The notes under the pieces are model-generated. The model searched no databases. It saw nothing but the letters and a program-made list of their open reading frames with translations, and was not told the DNA's origin. Source: Cephalotus follicularis (Eukaryota; Streptophyta; Magnoliopsida; Oxalidales; Cephalotaceae). Taken from it: a stretch of 64,000 nt of DNA. Where the stretch lies: NCBI GenBank assembly GCA_001972305.1, contig BDDD01001783.1:1-64000 (forward strand). The letters run 5' to 3'. Position 1 is the stretch's first letter; each line of letters starts with the position of its first letter. Shown in pieces: positions 54,129 to 64,000 of the stretch. Made by a program: the position numbers and the translations under genes.

Positions 54129-54323
54129 TGTTGTGATTCCTACATTCATGGGCTATATTTGTGGGATAAATATTTTCTGTATTTATTTTTCCTTTCTTGG
54201 ACATCTATTTCCTTTCCTGGATATGTCTAAGTTCAATGTATCTTGTCCCATTATGAGTATAAATAAAATGGCCTTGGGTCACAACTGACACAAGCCTTAT
54301 TTCTCAAACTATTTTATCTCTCA
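54129..54323 (+). repeat. 5' LTR of the Ale-like Copia element
   Basis: TGTTGTGATTCCTACATTC to ...TTATCTCTCA, about 195 bases, followed after nine bases by the primer site. No second copy lies within the window, so the edges are inferred from TG...CA ends and primer-site distance. Confidence 0.75.
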
Positions 54324-54332
54324 ACTTCTACT

Positions 54333-54344
54333 TGGTATCAGAGA
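54333..54344 (+). promoter_or_regulatory. Primer-binding site of the Ale-like Copia element
   Basis: TGGTATCAGAGA, initiator-Met type with one terminal mismatch. Confidence 0.88.
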
Positions 54345-54396
54345 TTAGGTTAATTAACCAAATTAGTTTTTTTTTTTTAAAAAAAGGACGCGATCT

Positions 54397-55377
54397 TTGA
54401 TGGTGCGTCCCCCATGCGATGCGATCCATGGTGGCGCAATCTCTGGCTGCCCGATTTTTCCGGTGATCGATGACCAAGCACCGGTATTAGTTTCTTATTC
54501 ATCTCCTCTGCACGATGGAACCGAAGGAAGATTCGGATTTTCTGGCACTAATGGATCATCTCAGGTTCGAGAGATCCATTCCTGACCTGTTTGTCCCATA
54601 AGATTGGATGGGACCAACTATTTGATCTGGTCTCGATCGGTTTTTTTGGCTGTTGGTTCTCGTGGATTCTCCAGTTTCCTAACCGGAGCTTCAAAAAAAC
54701 CAGCAGAGCAAGGAGATGCTTAGAATAAATGGATAACAACAAACTATCTTATTATGTCATATCTAATAAATTCTATGGATCCTACTGTTGCCCGAGGATA
54801 TCTACTTATGGACTCTACCACTGATATATGGACTTCCGTTGAGAAGACATTCTCAAAGAAGAAAAACACATCCCAATGTTATGAAATTTGAAAAAAATTG
54901 GGAGAGAAAGCAAAAAGAGATGTCTATGTTTTAGTATTACTCTGCATTGAAAGCACTCTGACATGAATTGGATTATTATGGTCCCTTTAATGCCATTGAT
55001 CCAACTGATGTTGTTGCTTTCCAAGAATGGCAAGACAATCATCGCTTATTTGATTTTCTGGCAGGTCTAAACGTGGAGTTTGAACCCATCAGAGCACAAA
55101 TACTGAGTACAAAACCCCTTCCAACACTAGAAGATGCTTTTTCCAGTATTCAGTCAGAAGATACAAGACGAATTGCCATGGCTATTCATGCTCCTCAGGA
55201 CAGATCTACTCTCTACAGTGATACTACAATTGCTAATGTCGTTTCACGTGGCAAGACTTCTGGTACTCAAACTAGACCTATGCCTGTATGTGATTATTGT
55301 GGGAAAGAGAAGCACACAAGAGATAGGTGCTGGAAATTGCATGGAAGACCTGGTGATAAGAAAAAACCACAACATTG
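54397..55377 (+). pseudogene. Copia gag with zinc knuckle
   Basis: Starts at the ATG at 54397 (MVRPPCDAIHGGAISGCP). A stop falls at 54583-54585. The reading then continues with RLDGTNYLIWSRSVFLAVGS, NKWITTNYLIMSYLINSMDP and WTSVEKTFSKKKN across further breaks. The frame from 54968 has FLAGLNVEFEPIRAQILS and the CCHC knuckle CDYCGKEKHTRDRCWKLHGR at about 55290-55345. At least three stops or frameshifts are present. Confidence 0.85.
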
Positions 55378-55468
55378 ACCATCCATTGCTGCCCATTCGG
55401 CTATTATTCCTTCTCTTGATGGTTAGCCTCCTTCAGTCCCTATATCCTTACCATTCACTTCGGATCAG

Positions 55469-56237
55469 ATGCAGGTGTTACGAAATTTGTTCGCTAAGGA
55501 ATATGCTTTTTCCTCTTCAAATGTGTTAGCAGCCTCCGCTATGTCTGGGACAGGTCCTTCTGATACTGTGTCAGGTAATCATTCTTCTGGTCTTAGTACT
55601 CTTTCTAGTCCTTCTCCATGGATCATCGATTCAGGAGCGACCGATCACATGACTGGTAACTCCGGTAAGTTCGTGTCAATTAGTCCTTCTCCTTCTTCAC
55701 TTAATGTTACTACTGCTGATGGTTCACGTTCACCCATTTCAGGTCATGGGAATGTTCATCTTTCCAATTTTTCTTTACCTTCCGTTTTACATGTTCCTAA
55801 ACTTACTAATAATTTAATTTCGATAAGTAGTCCTACCAAGGAATTGAATTGCAAAGTGACTTTTTTCCTTACACATTGTATTTTTTAGGACTTGGTTTCG
55901 GGGCATACGATTGGTAGTGGAACTACTACTGGAGGTCTTTATTTACTTGATGAAACTCCGTCAATCATGACTAATCATGCTACTGGACCTTCTACTTCAT
56001 CTTCTCTAGCTGAAATAAAAAGATGGCATCATCGTTTGGGTCATCCTCCTTTCTCTGTTTTATCTTCATTATTTCCTACTTTATGTTGTAAAATCAAACC
56101 AGAAACTTTTGTTTGTGAGTCATGTATCTTTGCAAAACAAACCAGGGCAGTTTACCCTGTTTCAATGCATAAAAGTACATCGTTGTTTGCCATGATTCAT
56201 TCGGATGTTTGGGGCCTTGCCCGCTGTGTTTCTATCT
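55469..56237 (+). pseudogene. Copia protease and pre-integrase domain
   Basis: PWIIDSGATDHMTGNSGKF gives the DSG protease motif at about 55618-55670. VLHVPKLTNNLISISSPTKE follows, then a TAG at 55886-55888. The next frame (55892-56248) holds the pre-integrase HHRLGHPPFSVL and CESCIFAKQTRAVYP, and the start of the integrase core (FAMIHSDVWG with the first catalytic Asp). Confidence 0.88.
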
Positions 56238-56911
56238 CAAGTTTTTGATGGTTTGTCACATTTATTGATTGTTGTAGTCGAATTACATGGGTCTATCTTC
56301 TCAAACAAAAAAGTGATGTTTTTGAGTGTTTTCAGCAGTTTCATAAAATGGTTCAAACACAATATGACAAGAAAATTAAGATCTTGAGATCTGATAATGG
56401 CACCAAATATATCAATCAACCTTTCAGTTCATATCGTTCTGAGCATGGCATTATTCACCAAACTACCTGTGTCAATGCTCCAGCTCAAAATGGAGTAGCT
56501 GAAAGGAAGAATAGACACTTACTCGAGGTTGCCAGATCTCTCATGTTTACCATGTCTGTTCCTTCTCAGTTTTGGGGGGATGCTGTTCTGTTGTCTGTGT
56601 ATCTTATTAACCATCTTCTATCTCGTGTTTTAAATGGAAAATGCCCCATTACATTTCTACATGGTCATAACAAATTTCTTGTCCCTCCTCGTGTGTTTGG
56701 GTGTGTGGCCTTTGTTAAAAATCAACAAACAATTTGTAAGTTTGAACACAGAGGCTTGAAGTGTATTTTTCTTGGTTATTCTGTTACTCAAAAGGCTATA
56801 AATGCTTTCATCCTCCAACTCGTCGTTTTTTTGTCAGTATGGATGTTGTTTTTATTGAGAATGAAGCTTATTATTCTTCCTCCCAGACACCTCTTCAGGG
56901 GGAGTATCTAA
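56238..56911 (+). pseudogene. Copia integrase
   Basis: After a frame change at about 56235 the reading gives a FIDCCSRITWVYLLKQKSD-like segment, then, from 56348, ILRSDNGTKYINQPFSSYRS (second Asp), HQTTCVNAPAQNGVAERKNR (catalytic Glu), SVPSQFWGDAVLLSVYLINH and KCIFLGYSVTQKA. A frameshift near 56800 moves the end into the next frame (FHPPTRRFFVSMDVVFIENE). Confidence 0.88.
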
Positions 56912-58196
56912 GTGAAGATGTGTCTTACTTGCCTCTTGTTCCTTCTCCAAATGTTATTCCTGTTGATTCTATAACAGAGCCTGAAGGACAACCTATGGTT
57001 GAAGGGGAGCATCAGTCTAATGTTAGGCCAATTCCTCCCGTTAAACATGTGTATGGCCGAAGACCTCTAGTGGACATTGAAATTCCCCAACCAGTTGAAG
57101 ACCTGAATCAGAGTCCTCATTCTTCCCCTGGTAAGCCATCTAGTGAGTCTTCGAATAATAGTAATCTTCCTATTGCTATTCTTAAGGGCAAAAGGACTTG
57201 TACAAAGCACCCCATTTCTAACTTTATTTCGTATGATACCTTGTCTCCATCATATCGGAGCTTTATTGTCTATTTGTCCTCTGTGTCTGTTCCTAAAACC
57301 TGGCATGAGGCTATGACAAATCTGAAATGGCAAGAAGCTATGAAAGAGGAGATGAATGCTCTTGAGAAGAATAAGACTTGGGATCTAGTCAATCTTCCAG
57401 TAGGAAAAAGAACAGTAGGATGTAAATGGGTATTTGTACTCAAGCAGAAAGCTGATGGTACAATGGACAGGTACAAGGCTCGGTTAGTAGCAAAAAGGTT
57501 CACTCAAACCCATGGTATCGAATACCAGGAGACTTTCTCTCCTGTGGCTAAAATGAACACAGTCAGAGTGCTAATTTCATGTGCTGTTAATAAAGGATGA
57601 GACCTTTAGCAATTAGATGTGAAGAATGCATTCTTGCATTGGGATATTGAAGAAGAGGTTTATATGGATGTACCCCCTGGATTTCCTACTCGACAAACAC
57701 TTGGTAAAGTGTGCAAATTAAAGAAAGCATTATATGGCCTAAAACAATCTCCGAGAGCATGGTTTGGCAGATTTCAAAGAGCCATGGTGTCCTTTGGTTT
57801 CAGACAGAGCAATGCAGATCACACCTTGTTCATAAAGAAGGTGCGAGAAAAATTAACTATTATGATTGTATATGTCGATGACATTGTGGTTACAGGTGAT
57901 ACCAAGAAGAAATTTCCAGACTCAAACAATATTTGGGAACTTAATTTGAAGTTAAAGATCTGGGTAGACTTAAGTATTTTCTTGGAATTGAGTTTGCTCA
58001 CTCAAATCCAGGTATATCTCTATCCCAAAGAAAATATACCTTGGATCTATTACTGGAGACTAGAATGTTAGGATGCAAATCAGCTGACACTCCATTGGAA
58101 CCAAATTCTCATCTAAAAAACAAAGAAGGAGAACCGGTTGATAAAGGGAGTTATCAGAGATTGGTGGGAAGGCTGATTTATCTCACTCAAACTAGA
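56912..58196 (+). pseudogene. Copia reverse transcriptase and start of RNase H
   Basis: The linker at 56912-57270 leads to RT: WQEAMKEEMNALEKNKTWDL, CKWVFVLKQKADGTMDRYKA, HGIEYQETFSPVAKMNTVRV. A TGA follows at 57598, then QLDVKNAFLHWDIEEEVYMD, CKLKKALYGLKQSPRAWFGR and MIVYVDDIVVTGDTKK with the catalytic YVDD. A frameshift follows near 57910; LGCKSADTPLEPNSHLKN and YQRLVGRLIYLTQTR end at the insertion site at 58196. Confidence 0.9.
58192..58196. repeat. Target site duplication CTAGA, left copy of the solo LTR
   Basis: CTAGA precedes TGTAACACCCCG and is repeated exactly at 61914-61918 after GGGGCGTTACA. Removing one copy plus the LTR restores the Copia reading ..TQTRSDIAFAV. Confidence 0.95.
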
Positions 58197-58539
58197 TGTA
58201 ACACCCCGAAATTTTATAAATATTAAAGGATGGAATTTGACCCAAAATGTAATACCGTTATTGGACTGGAAATTGAGTTAAATAGATAAGTAAATATTTT
58301 GGGCTTAAATATTTATATTTGGCCTTGGGCCAAATTATGATAAATAAATGAAGGCATAGTACTTGGGCTTAAAGAGTGTTGATTTTGATATTGGGTAAAT
58401 TGTTATAATGAAGAAGAAGGATATTGGGCCAGATTGAATTGAAGGAGAAAGGAAGAAATGTGGGCTGTCATCGGCAGCCCACAATATGAAGAAATTTGCT
58501 GGAATTGTGGGGTGAGTTCTAGAGCCTTCCTTGGCTGCC

Positions 58540-58548
58540 TATAAAAAG
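58540..58548 (+). promoter_or_regulatory. TATA box of the solo LTR
   Basis: TATAAAAAG with 'tctagagccttcc' about 20 bases upstream, the context shared with 29750-29758. Confidence 0.7.
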
Positions 58549-58767
58549 GGGAGTAGAAACAGTAAGAGGGCTGGTGATATTTTGGGGGAGAAAGGGACAA
58601 GGAGACGGCCATCATCTGGAAAGTTCTTGTCTCCTTCTCTCCACTTTCATTAAATCCCCTCATCTCCAACCTTGGAAGAGACAAGGAAGGAGCTACCAGG
58701 GAGCAGGGAAAATGAAGTGGAGGCAAAAGAGGAACCAGTGGAGGAAGTGTGCTATAGCTCATCAATT

Positions 58768-58793
58768 CCAGGTAGGTTCTACTACCTACTCAG
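58768..58793 (+). promoter_or_regulatory. Conserved donor-like hairpin motif in the solo LTR
   Basis: CCAG/GTAGGTTCTACTACC, then TACTCAG; here GTAGGT and ACCTAC pair perfectly around a six-base loop. 228 bases downstream of the TATA box. Confidence 0.6.
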
Positions 58794-59220
58794 TGTTTTA
58801 CTGTTGTGTGTATTGTTATAGAAATTGTGATTGCTTTGGTTAGGATTAGACAAATATTATAAAGGAAGAATGATTGAGATGGGCATGGGGTCCTCTGCAA
58901 TTGGTAAATATTAGATTAGTAAATGCTGTATATTGAATAAGTGACTATGTAATGTGCCTCGCCTTGCGTCCGGGCTTGCTAAGTGCTGAGATGATGTGCC
59001 AGTGTAATGCGCCTGAGCATGCATGTACCGAGTTGTGCGTCACAGTGCCCCATGCATGTCGACTAGTGTTCCCAGGCGTGAACCATAACATGCGACAGAG
59101 CATGTATTCGTCCAGTTCAACCTTACCACGCACTGAACTCTCCTATGCTATGTAAAGCACCCTTGCTCTCCACTGCCATGTGCTGAGGAGCCAACCATGG
59201 CTCTCTGGCGCCAAGTGCCG

Positions 59221-59352
59221 AGGTGAAACGCCAGGGCTGCAAAACGCCCGAGGAGAAATGCCAGAGGTGAAACGCCAGGGCTGCAAAACGCCCGAGGAGG
59301 AATGCCCGAGGTGAAACGCCCGTGGAGAAATACCTGTGGCGTCGAGGTGACC
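59221..59352. repeat. 44-bp tandem repeat in the solo LTR
   Basis: AGGTGAAACGCC starts at 59221, 59265 and 59309, exactly 44 bases apart; the first two units are nearly identical, the third is diverged. A second local repeat, with 'acactgccggggacgcacc' twice about 41 bases apart, follows at 59460-59520. Confidence 0.85.
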
Positions 59353-60929
59353 TGCCGAGGTGCCACCGCCCGAGCACAAGTGCAGAGGACGCATCCGTCC
59401 AAGACGCCTAGGACACCATTGTCCACTGCGGGTGTCCACTATCCCCTGCATGCGCCAAGGACACTGCCGGGGACGCACCATTGCATTACGCCCGAGGACA
59501 CTGCCGGGGACGCACCCGTGCTAAACGACTGAGGAGCTATGCCTGAGGAGCCATACATGGCACTCCACTTGTATGCGTTCCGAGGAACCATCCTTGGCGC
59601 TCCACTGGCATTCGCCTGAGCATGCGAAATGCTGAGATGACTTAACCGCCTGAGGAGCCAAACGCCCGGGATGCCATTACCAGGTGCCCGAGGTGGCAGG
59701 GATGGGACACAGGGATGAGCCTTTCATGCCAGGCTTTCCTCTGGCAAAGCCCGAGGTAGCAACGCCATGCCAGGGGTGCAATGCCAAGCCAAGGATACAA
59801 CGCCAGGCATCCCGAGCATGGCATAGCACCGAAGCTCCTGAGCATGCGTCGTCCCCAGCCATGAATGCACCGTCCTCTGTTATGCAGACATTGTTCCTTG
59901 TGCCATGCGCCGAGGACCCAGTCATGGCGTCCCACTGTGCCATGCACCCGAGGTACCATGCGTCCCAAGGTCTCCATTGTGAATGCGTCGACCATGGCCT
60001 CCTCTGGCATACGTCCACTGTGTGCCACTACATGCGTCCTGCCATGCATGTGCCGAGGAGGCCAAGTACCGAACTCTCCCCTGTGAGTACGCTAACCCAC
60101 AATGATGCCGAGCACTACCCAGCATGCCTCCCGAGCATGCATGATAGTGCCGAGCATCCCCTGGCTAAGTACCTGAGCTCTCCTCTGGCAATGCCCGTGC
60201 ATGCAACGCCATGCCAACCTCTGCTCTGGCAACGACGAGCATGCATCGGTTGAGTGCGCCGTCTTCTCCATGCATGCATCCGACGTGTAACGTCACACAT
60301 CCAAGCTCCCTGTGCATGCGTCCTAAGCATGCGACATTGATTTACAGAGCTCTCCAAGCATTGCCGAGCACTGCCCAGTGCATGCATCCAAGTGCCATGC
60401 CTCCCAGGCATGTTGAAGTGCCGAGCTCACCCTAGCGCAAGTATCTGAGCATGCGGCGCCATGATGTTGAACTCTCCTCTGGTAACGTTGAACTCTCCAT
60501 CCTCTGCATACCATGACGCCGTACAGTGTTGAGTGCATGTATCCCATGCATGCCATGGCGCCAGAACACGCTTATCCCAAGCTGCCATGCGCCTAGTGCT
60601 CCTCTGCGTGCCCAGTGCGTGTCCAGTACATGAAATGATGGCACCCGAACAGTGTCCCTTCCTGCGCTCGGGCTTATACATGTTAGGCGACGTGGTAGAG
60701 TGAATAGGGATTATTTTAGTGATAAGTGCAGTGGAAATAATGATAAGAGCAGTAAAAATGGGTGATGAAAAAGGGAATTATAAAAGGGATGATAAGTGTA
60801 AAGTTATAATGTAATGAATGATTTCAATGTAGTGTAATAAAATGATAAAGGCAGACCTTAATGTAATGTTAATGTAGTGTTAGCTGTTAATGTTGTGTCA
60901 ATGTACTGTACTATGCCTGGTCACCAATT

Positions 60930-61115
60930 GAGATGAGCTGACTGATCACCGACTGAGATGAGCCATCAGATCACCGATTGAGATGAGCCGGCAAGACTAT
61001 ATTTGAGATGAGTCTACGGGATCACCGAGATAGCCCAATGGATCACCGACCGAGATGAGCCGTCGGATCACCAATTGAGATGAGCCGACTGATCACCGAC
61101 CGAGATGAGTTACAC
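60930..61115. repeat. Tandem array of GATCACCGACCGAGATGAGC-like units
   Basis: About seven units of 22-25 bases: 'gatcaccgactgagatgagcc', 'gatcaccgattgagatgagcc' and variants. The array sits at the same relative place in the LTR as the GAATTCCG/GCAGGTGAACC array of the other LTRs, but has a different unit. Confidence 0.85.
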
Positions 61116-61913
61116 TGACTGAATGTTAATGTTAATGTTACTGTTACCGTTACCGTATAGTGTTTATGTTCATCTCCTCCGCCTATAACGCCTAGAGCGC
61201 ATCTATTGCTCTTCCTACGGCCGAGGAACCCGAGGAACCGGTCTGCCTAAAATGTAATGATTATTTCTGTCCCGGCTCCTCTGCCTTAACGTCTGGAGTG
61301 CGTTATTGCTCCTCCTTTAGTAGGGGATGCCGATGAAGGATTTATCATGACGGTTAATGATTGTGAATGACTGTTGAGGACTGATATGGAATGAATGACT
61401 GTTAAGGAATGATACGGAATGGATCGTACTATTATTGACTGCCAGTAGCGAATGAATGAAGTGTTATACTGTACTGTTATTATTGCATCTCTCATTTGCA
61501 TTGCATATGCTTGCTACATTTGCATTCATAAATGTACGGTGGTAGTTCCTACACGACCAGTGGTCGCTGGCCCATTGCATTTTAATGTAATGGGTCAGGT
61601 ACAGGTGGAGCTTCGCGGCATGCTGAGGATTGAAGCCCCGGGTGAGTCTCCTCCCTTTCATTGCAGTTCGACGACCCAAGAAGTATAGTGATAAATTATT
61701 GTATGACCTGCCGGCTTGTGGCAGAGCTTCATTATGAACAGTATTGTATAACTTCGGGGTTTATCCACACAAGTGATATGTTTTATTGGATTGTTCCGCA
61801 TGCATTATTATATTGTTAAAAGTTATTAATTTCCTCTAAAATGGGTAAATGAATGATACTGTTCGTAGCGCGTCAAACCTTGGGGGTTGACCCTTGGGGT
61901 TTGGGGCGTTACA

Positions 61914-62366
61914 CTAGATCGGATATAGCTTTTGCAGTAAGTGTTGTAAGTCAATTCATGCATGACCCGCATTCATCTCATCTTAAAGTTGCCTACAGGA
62001 TCTTAAGATACTTGAAATCCTCTCCTGGTCAAGGTATTCTATCCTCACCAACGGTCATTTGGCAGTAGAGGGAGACACAGATGCTGATTGGGCTGGTTTT
62101 CCTAATGATAGAAGGTCTACTTCAGGATATTGCATGTTTGTTGGAGGGAATCTTATTGCATGGAGAAGCAAAAAGCAAGAGGTTGTAGCCCGCTCTAGTG
62201 CTGAGGCTGAACTCAAAAGCATAGCTCATGAGTATGTGAGTTATTATGGTTACAAGGACTGCTGGCAGAATAAAACTTTCCTATCCAAGGTCCCATGAAA
62301 TTATTTTGTGATAGTAAGTCTGCTATTAGTATAGCTCATAATCCAGTACAGCATGACAGGACTAAA
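61914..62366 (+). pseudogene. Copia RNase H, continuation after the solo LTR
   Basis: Starts with the second CTAGA copy and reads [32 protein letters not shown], then in other frames [40 protein letters not shown] and CDSKSAISIAHNPVQHDRTK. It ends at 62366 where TGTTACGCCCCG begins. The usual next residues (HIE.D.HF) are missing because of that insertion. Confidence 0.9.
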
Positions 62367-64000
62367 TGTTACGCCCCGAACCGTGGGTTGGGCCCCACGA
62401 CTCGACACGTGGCAATCCGTACAATCATTATAAATATTAACCAAAAAAAAAAATTAAAACTTAAATTAAATCATAAACATAATTCTTTATTTAATGTGTG
62501 GACGAAACTAACAAAATACACTGCTATAAATCAGCAGATAATAAAAATAAATACATAATTTATTTTTCGAGAATCCAACCATAAAGCGTACTGCCGAGGA
62601 GAAGGATCTTACTTCGCTCTTTATCCTTGACGCTGCTGCGATGTGCCACCATTACCTGTTCCTGTACCTGGCCCATTCAAAAGAATGGGTCAGCAACCCT
62701 GGGGGTTGTGTAGGTTACCACATATACGGGCACATACCAGAGGAACAACCAATACAAAGCATAGGAGAAAATATAATGCATGCATATCATGAAAGTAGAC
62801 CACAATCCATAAAATAACATCATCATCCTTTGTCCTCGGACTACTCTACTCAAGCCATACATGTCATCACAATACAGAGGAGTCTGGTCCGATCATCCTA
62901 TGGTCTGGTCAATCTATAAGGCTCACCTTTAGGCTTACCCGCCCGTGGAATTCTCCTCCAGGTTCACCTGCCGAGCGGAATTCGCCCTTTGCTCACCTGC
63001 TCTGGCTGCTCACCCTTTGGATCACTAGCTCTGGCGGAACTCACCTTTAGGTTCACCATTGGCGGATTCGCCCGAGATCACCTGCCTCACGGTATTCACC
63101 CCTTGGGTTCACCTGTTCGGCGGAATTCTCCCCTGTTGGGCTCACCTGCCTGGGACCATCTATAAATATCCTTTTTCCTTTACATCCCATTTATCCCATT
63201 CATTTCTTTTTCCTCGGACATAAAAGAGTGCATGGTGTCTTCCCATGCACTAGGCCCACGTCCAAGACGCATGCATGGCGCGTGCAAGGCCTTATCCATC
63301 TCTTAAATACTTACCCGGGGTACGGATACATACCTATTTAATTTCCTTTCTTCACCTGCCCGGGTAAGCATGCATGCATATTCAATTCCTCACTTGTGAA
63401 TGCATGCAGGTAGTAACTTCTTACCTGAGTGTATGCCAGGGTTGCATTTCATTCCTTTACGCATGCCAGGGAAGCACGTGTACTGGGTACACTGTCTCTT
63501 GCTTAGGAGACGTACAAAGAGAGTGGCGCTTCACCCCTGGCATACGACACCTAGGCATCTCTGGCTTGGTATCACTTTAGCATCCCTGGCACACTCCTTC
63601 GGCACTTCGAGCGCGTCACCAAGACTCCTCTGGCGCATCACCACGGGAGCCCTGGCACATAACCTTGGCATCTCTGGTTGGCATGCTCAACTCTTGTTAC
63701 CTTGGGCGCCATTGCAGGGAAGGGCTAGGCACTGCGGCATAGCACCACGGGCGTTCAGCAATGGTACCTCAGCTCGGCTCATCAGCACAGCACTATAGCT
63801 CGGCATTCCTGGCATTCAACAATGGCACCTCGGCATGGCAGGGGAGCTCTGGCATGGCTGCTCGGGCAAGACGGTGGAGCTCGGCATGGCAGGGGAGCTC
63901 AGCCCCGCACCTCGGGCGCACCTCTGGTATGCTGCCCAGCACTTGCCACCCCCGACACCATTGCAGGGAGGAGTAGGCACCTCGGGTACACGGCTCCCGG
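62367..64000 (-). repeat. LTR of the chromodomain-type Gypsy family, inverted, cut by the window edge
   Basis: TGTTACGCCCCGAACCGTGG is the reverse complement form of the LTR end ...GGGGCGTTACA. Going right, the LTR landmarks appear in reverse order and orientation: 'ctgtacctggcccattc' near 62661, 'tcctcggactactctactca' near 62833, the GAATTC/GGTTCACC array at 62930-63150, then the GC-rich word zone to the window end. On the minus strand this is the 3' edge of an LTR, either a solo LTR or the 3' LTR of an element lying further right. Confidence 0.85.
62930..63150. repeat. Degenerate tandem array, inverted copy
   Basis: Units such as 'ggttcacctgccgagcggaattcgcc' and 'gctcacctgctctggc' recur every 20-30 bases; the complement of the array in the LTRs at 23620-23860, but diverged. 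Confidence 0.75.

Larger units (their letters stand above)
58197..61913 (+). mobile_element. Solo LTR (3,717 bp) of the chromodomain-type Gypsy family
   Basis: TGTAACACCCCGAAATTTTA to ...TTTGGGGCGTTACA, the same end structure as the LTRs at 21669-32642. It has a TATA box at 58540, the donor-like motif at 58768, a GC-rich word zone (about 58950-60680), a tandem array, and a 'gggtcaggtacaggtggagc' segment near 61595. It is strongly diverged from the other LTRs in the middle, so it represents another subfamily. It is flanked by the exact CTAGA duplication; no internal sequence remains, so it arose by LTR-LTR recombination. Confidence 0.95.
54129..62366 (+). mobile_element. Short-LTR Copia element (Ale/Retrofit-like) with a nested solo LTR
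   Basis: 5' LTR 54129-54323, primer site 54333-54344, then gag, protease, integrase, RT and RNase H in Copia order on the plus strand. A 195-base LTR and gag-pol of this form are usual for the Ale/Retrofit lineage (inference). The pol reading is cut at 58196 by a 3.7-kb solo LTR and resumes in the same frame context at 61914 after the target duplication. It is cut again at 62366 by an inverted LTR. Its own 3' LTR is outside the window. Several stops and frameshifts are present. Confidence 0.9.

Overview
This is a plant nuclear DNA window, most likely from a eudicot. It is built almost entirely of nested, decayed LTR retrotransposons, plus one eroded host-gene copy. The plant assignment rests on several primer-binding sites complementary to initiator tRNA-Met (TGGTATCAGAG), on plant lineages of Copia and Gypsy elements (chromodomain type, Tat-like type with an antisense gene, short-LTR Copia type), on a plant-type RNase H fragment, and on an intron-containing pseudogene resembling the plant SYP2 syntaxins. 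I see no intact host gene, no tRNA or rRNA gene and no CRISPR array. The species cannot be named from the sequence.

Layout, left to right. 1-4884: a minus-strand Gypsy element that keeps gag, primer site and LTR edges but shows no pol, split by a Copia-type solo LTR (668-2635, target duplication CCACT). 4885-5492: a fragment of a related LTR. 5493-19432: a plus-strand Copia element whose LTR is split by a second, complete minus-strand Copia element (5993-15047, target duplication GTCTC). 19433-20791: the 3' end of a chromodomain Gypsy element and the start of another LTR, running into an 877-base assembly gap (20792-21668). 21669-32642: a large chromodomain-type Gypsy element with 3.3-kb LTRs that are almost identical to each other, yet with a wrecked interior holding a captured LTR piece and a 934-bp tandem duplication. 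32643-36196: the 5' end of a minus-strand Copia element. 36197-37623: a patch of alternating inverted repeats resembling a CACTA transposon end, then unassigned DNA.

37624-50258: a minus-strand Tat-like Gypsy element (gag, protease, RT, RNase H, integrase) carrying an extra, apparently spliced gene on the opposite strand (39054-41796), a 68-bp minisatellite next to its 3' LTR, and a nested solo LTR (46309-48162). 50259-53850: a non-repetitive stretch with exon remnants of a SYP2-type (vacuolar Qa-SNARE) syntaxin pseudogene. 53880-54080: an RNase H-like fragment. 54129-62366: a short-LTR plus-strand Copia element interrupted in its RNase H region by a 3.7-kb solo LTR of the chromodomain-type family (58197-61913, exact target duplication CTAGA). 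62367-64000: another LTR of that family, in inverted orientation, running off the window.

The genes do not form a pathway. What the window records is an insertion history: which element sits in which, which LTRs have recombined to solo form, and which family moved most recently. The most notable points are the young-LTR but coding-dead element, the antisense gene of the Tat-like element, the LTR sequence motifs conserved across otherwise diverged families, and the syntaxin pseudogene.
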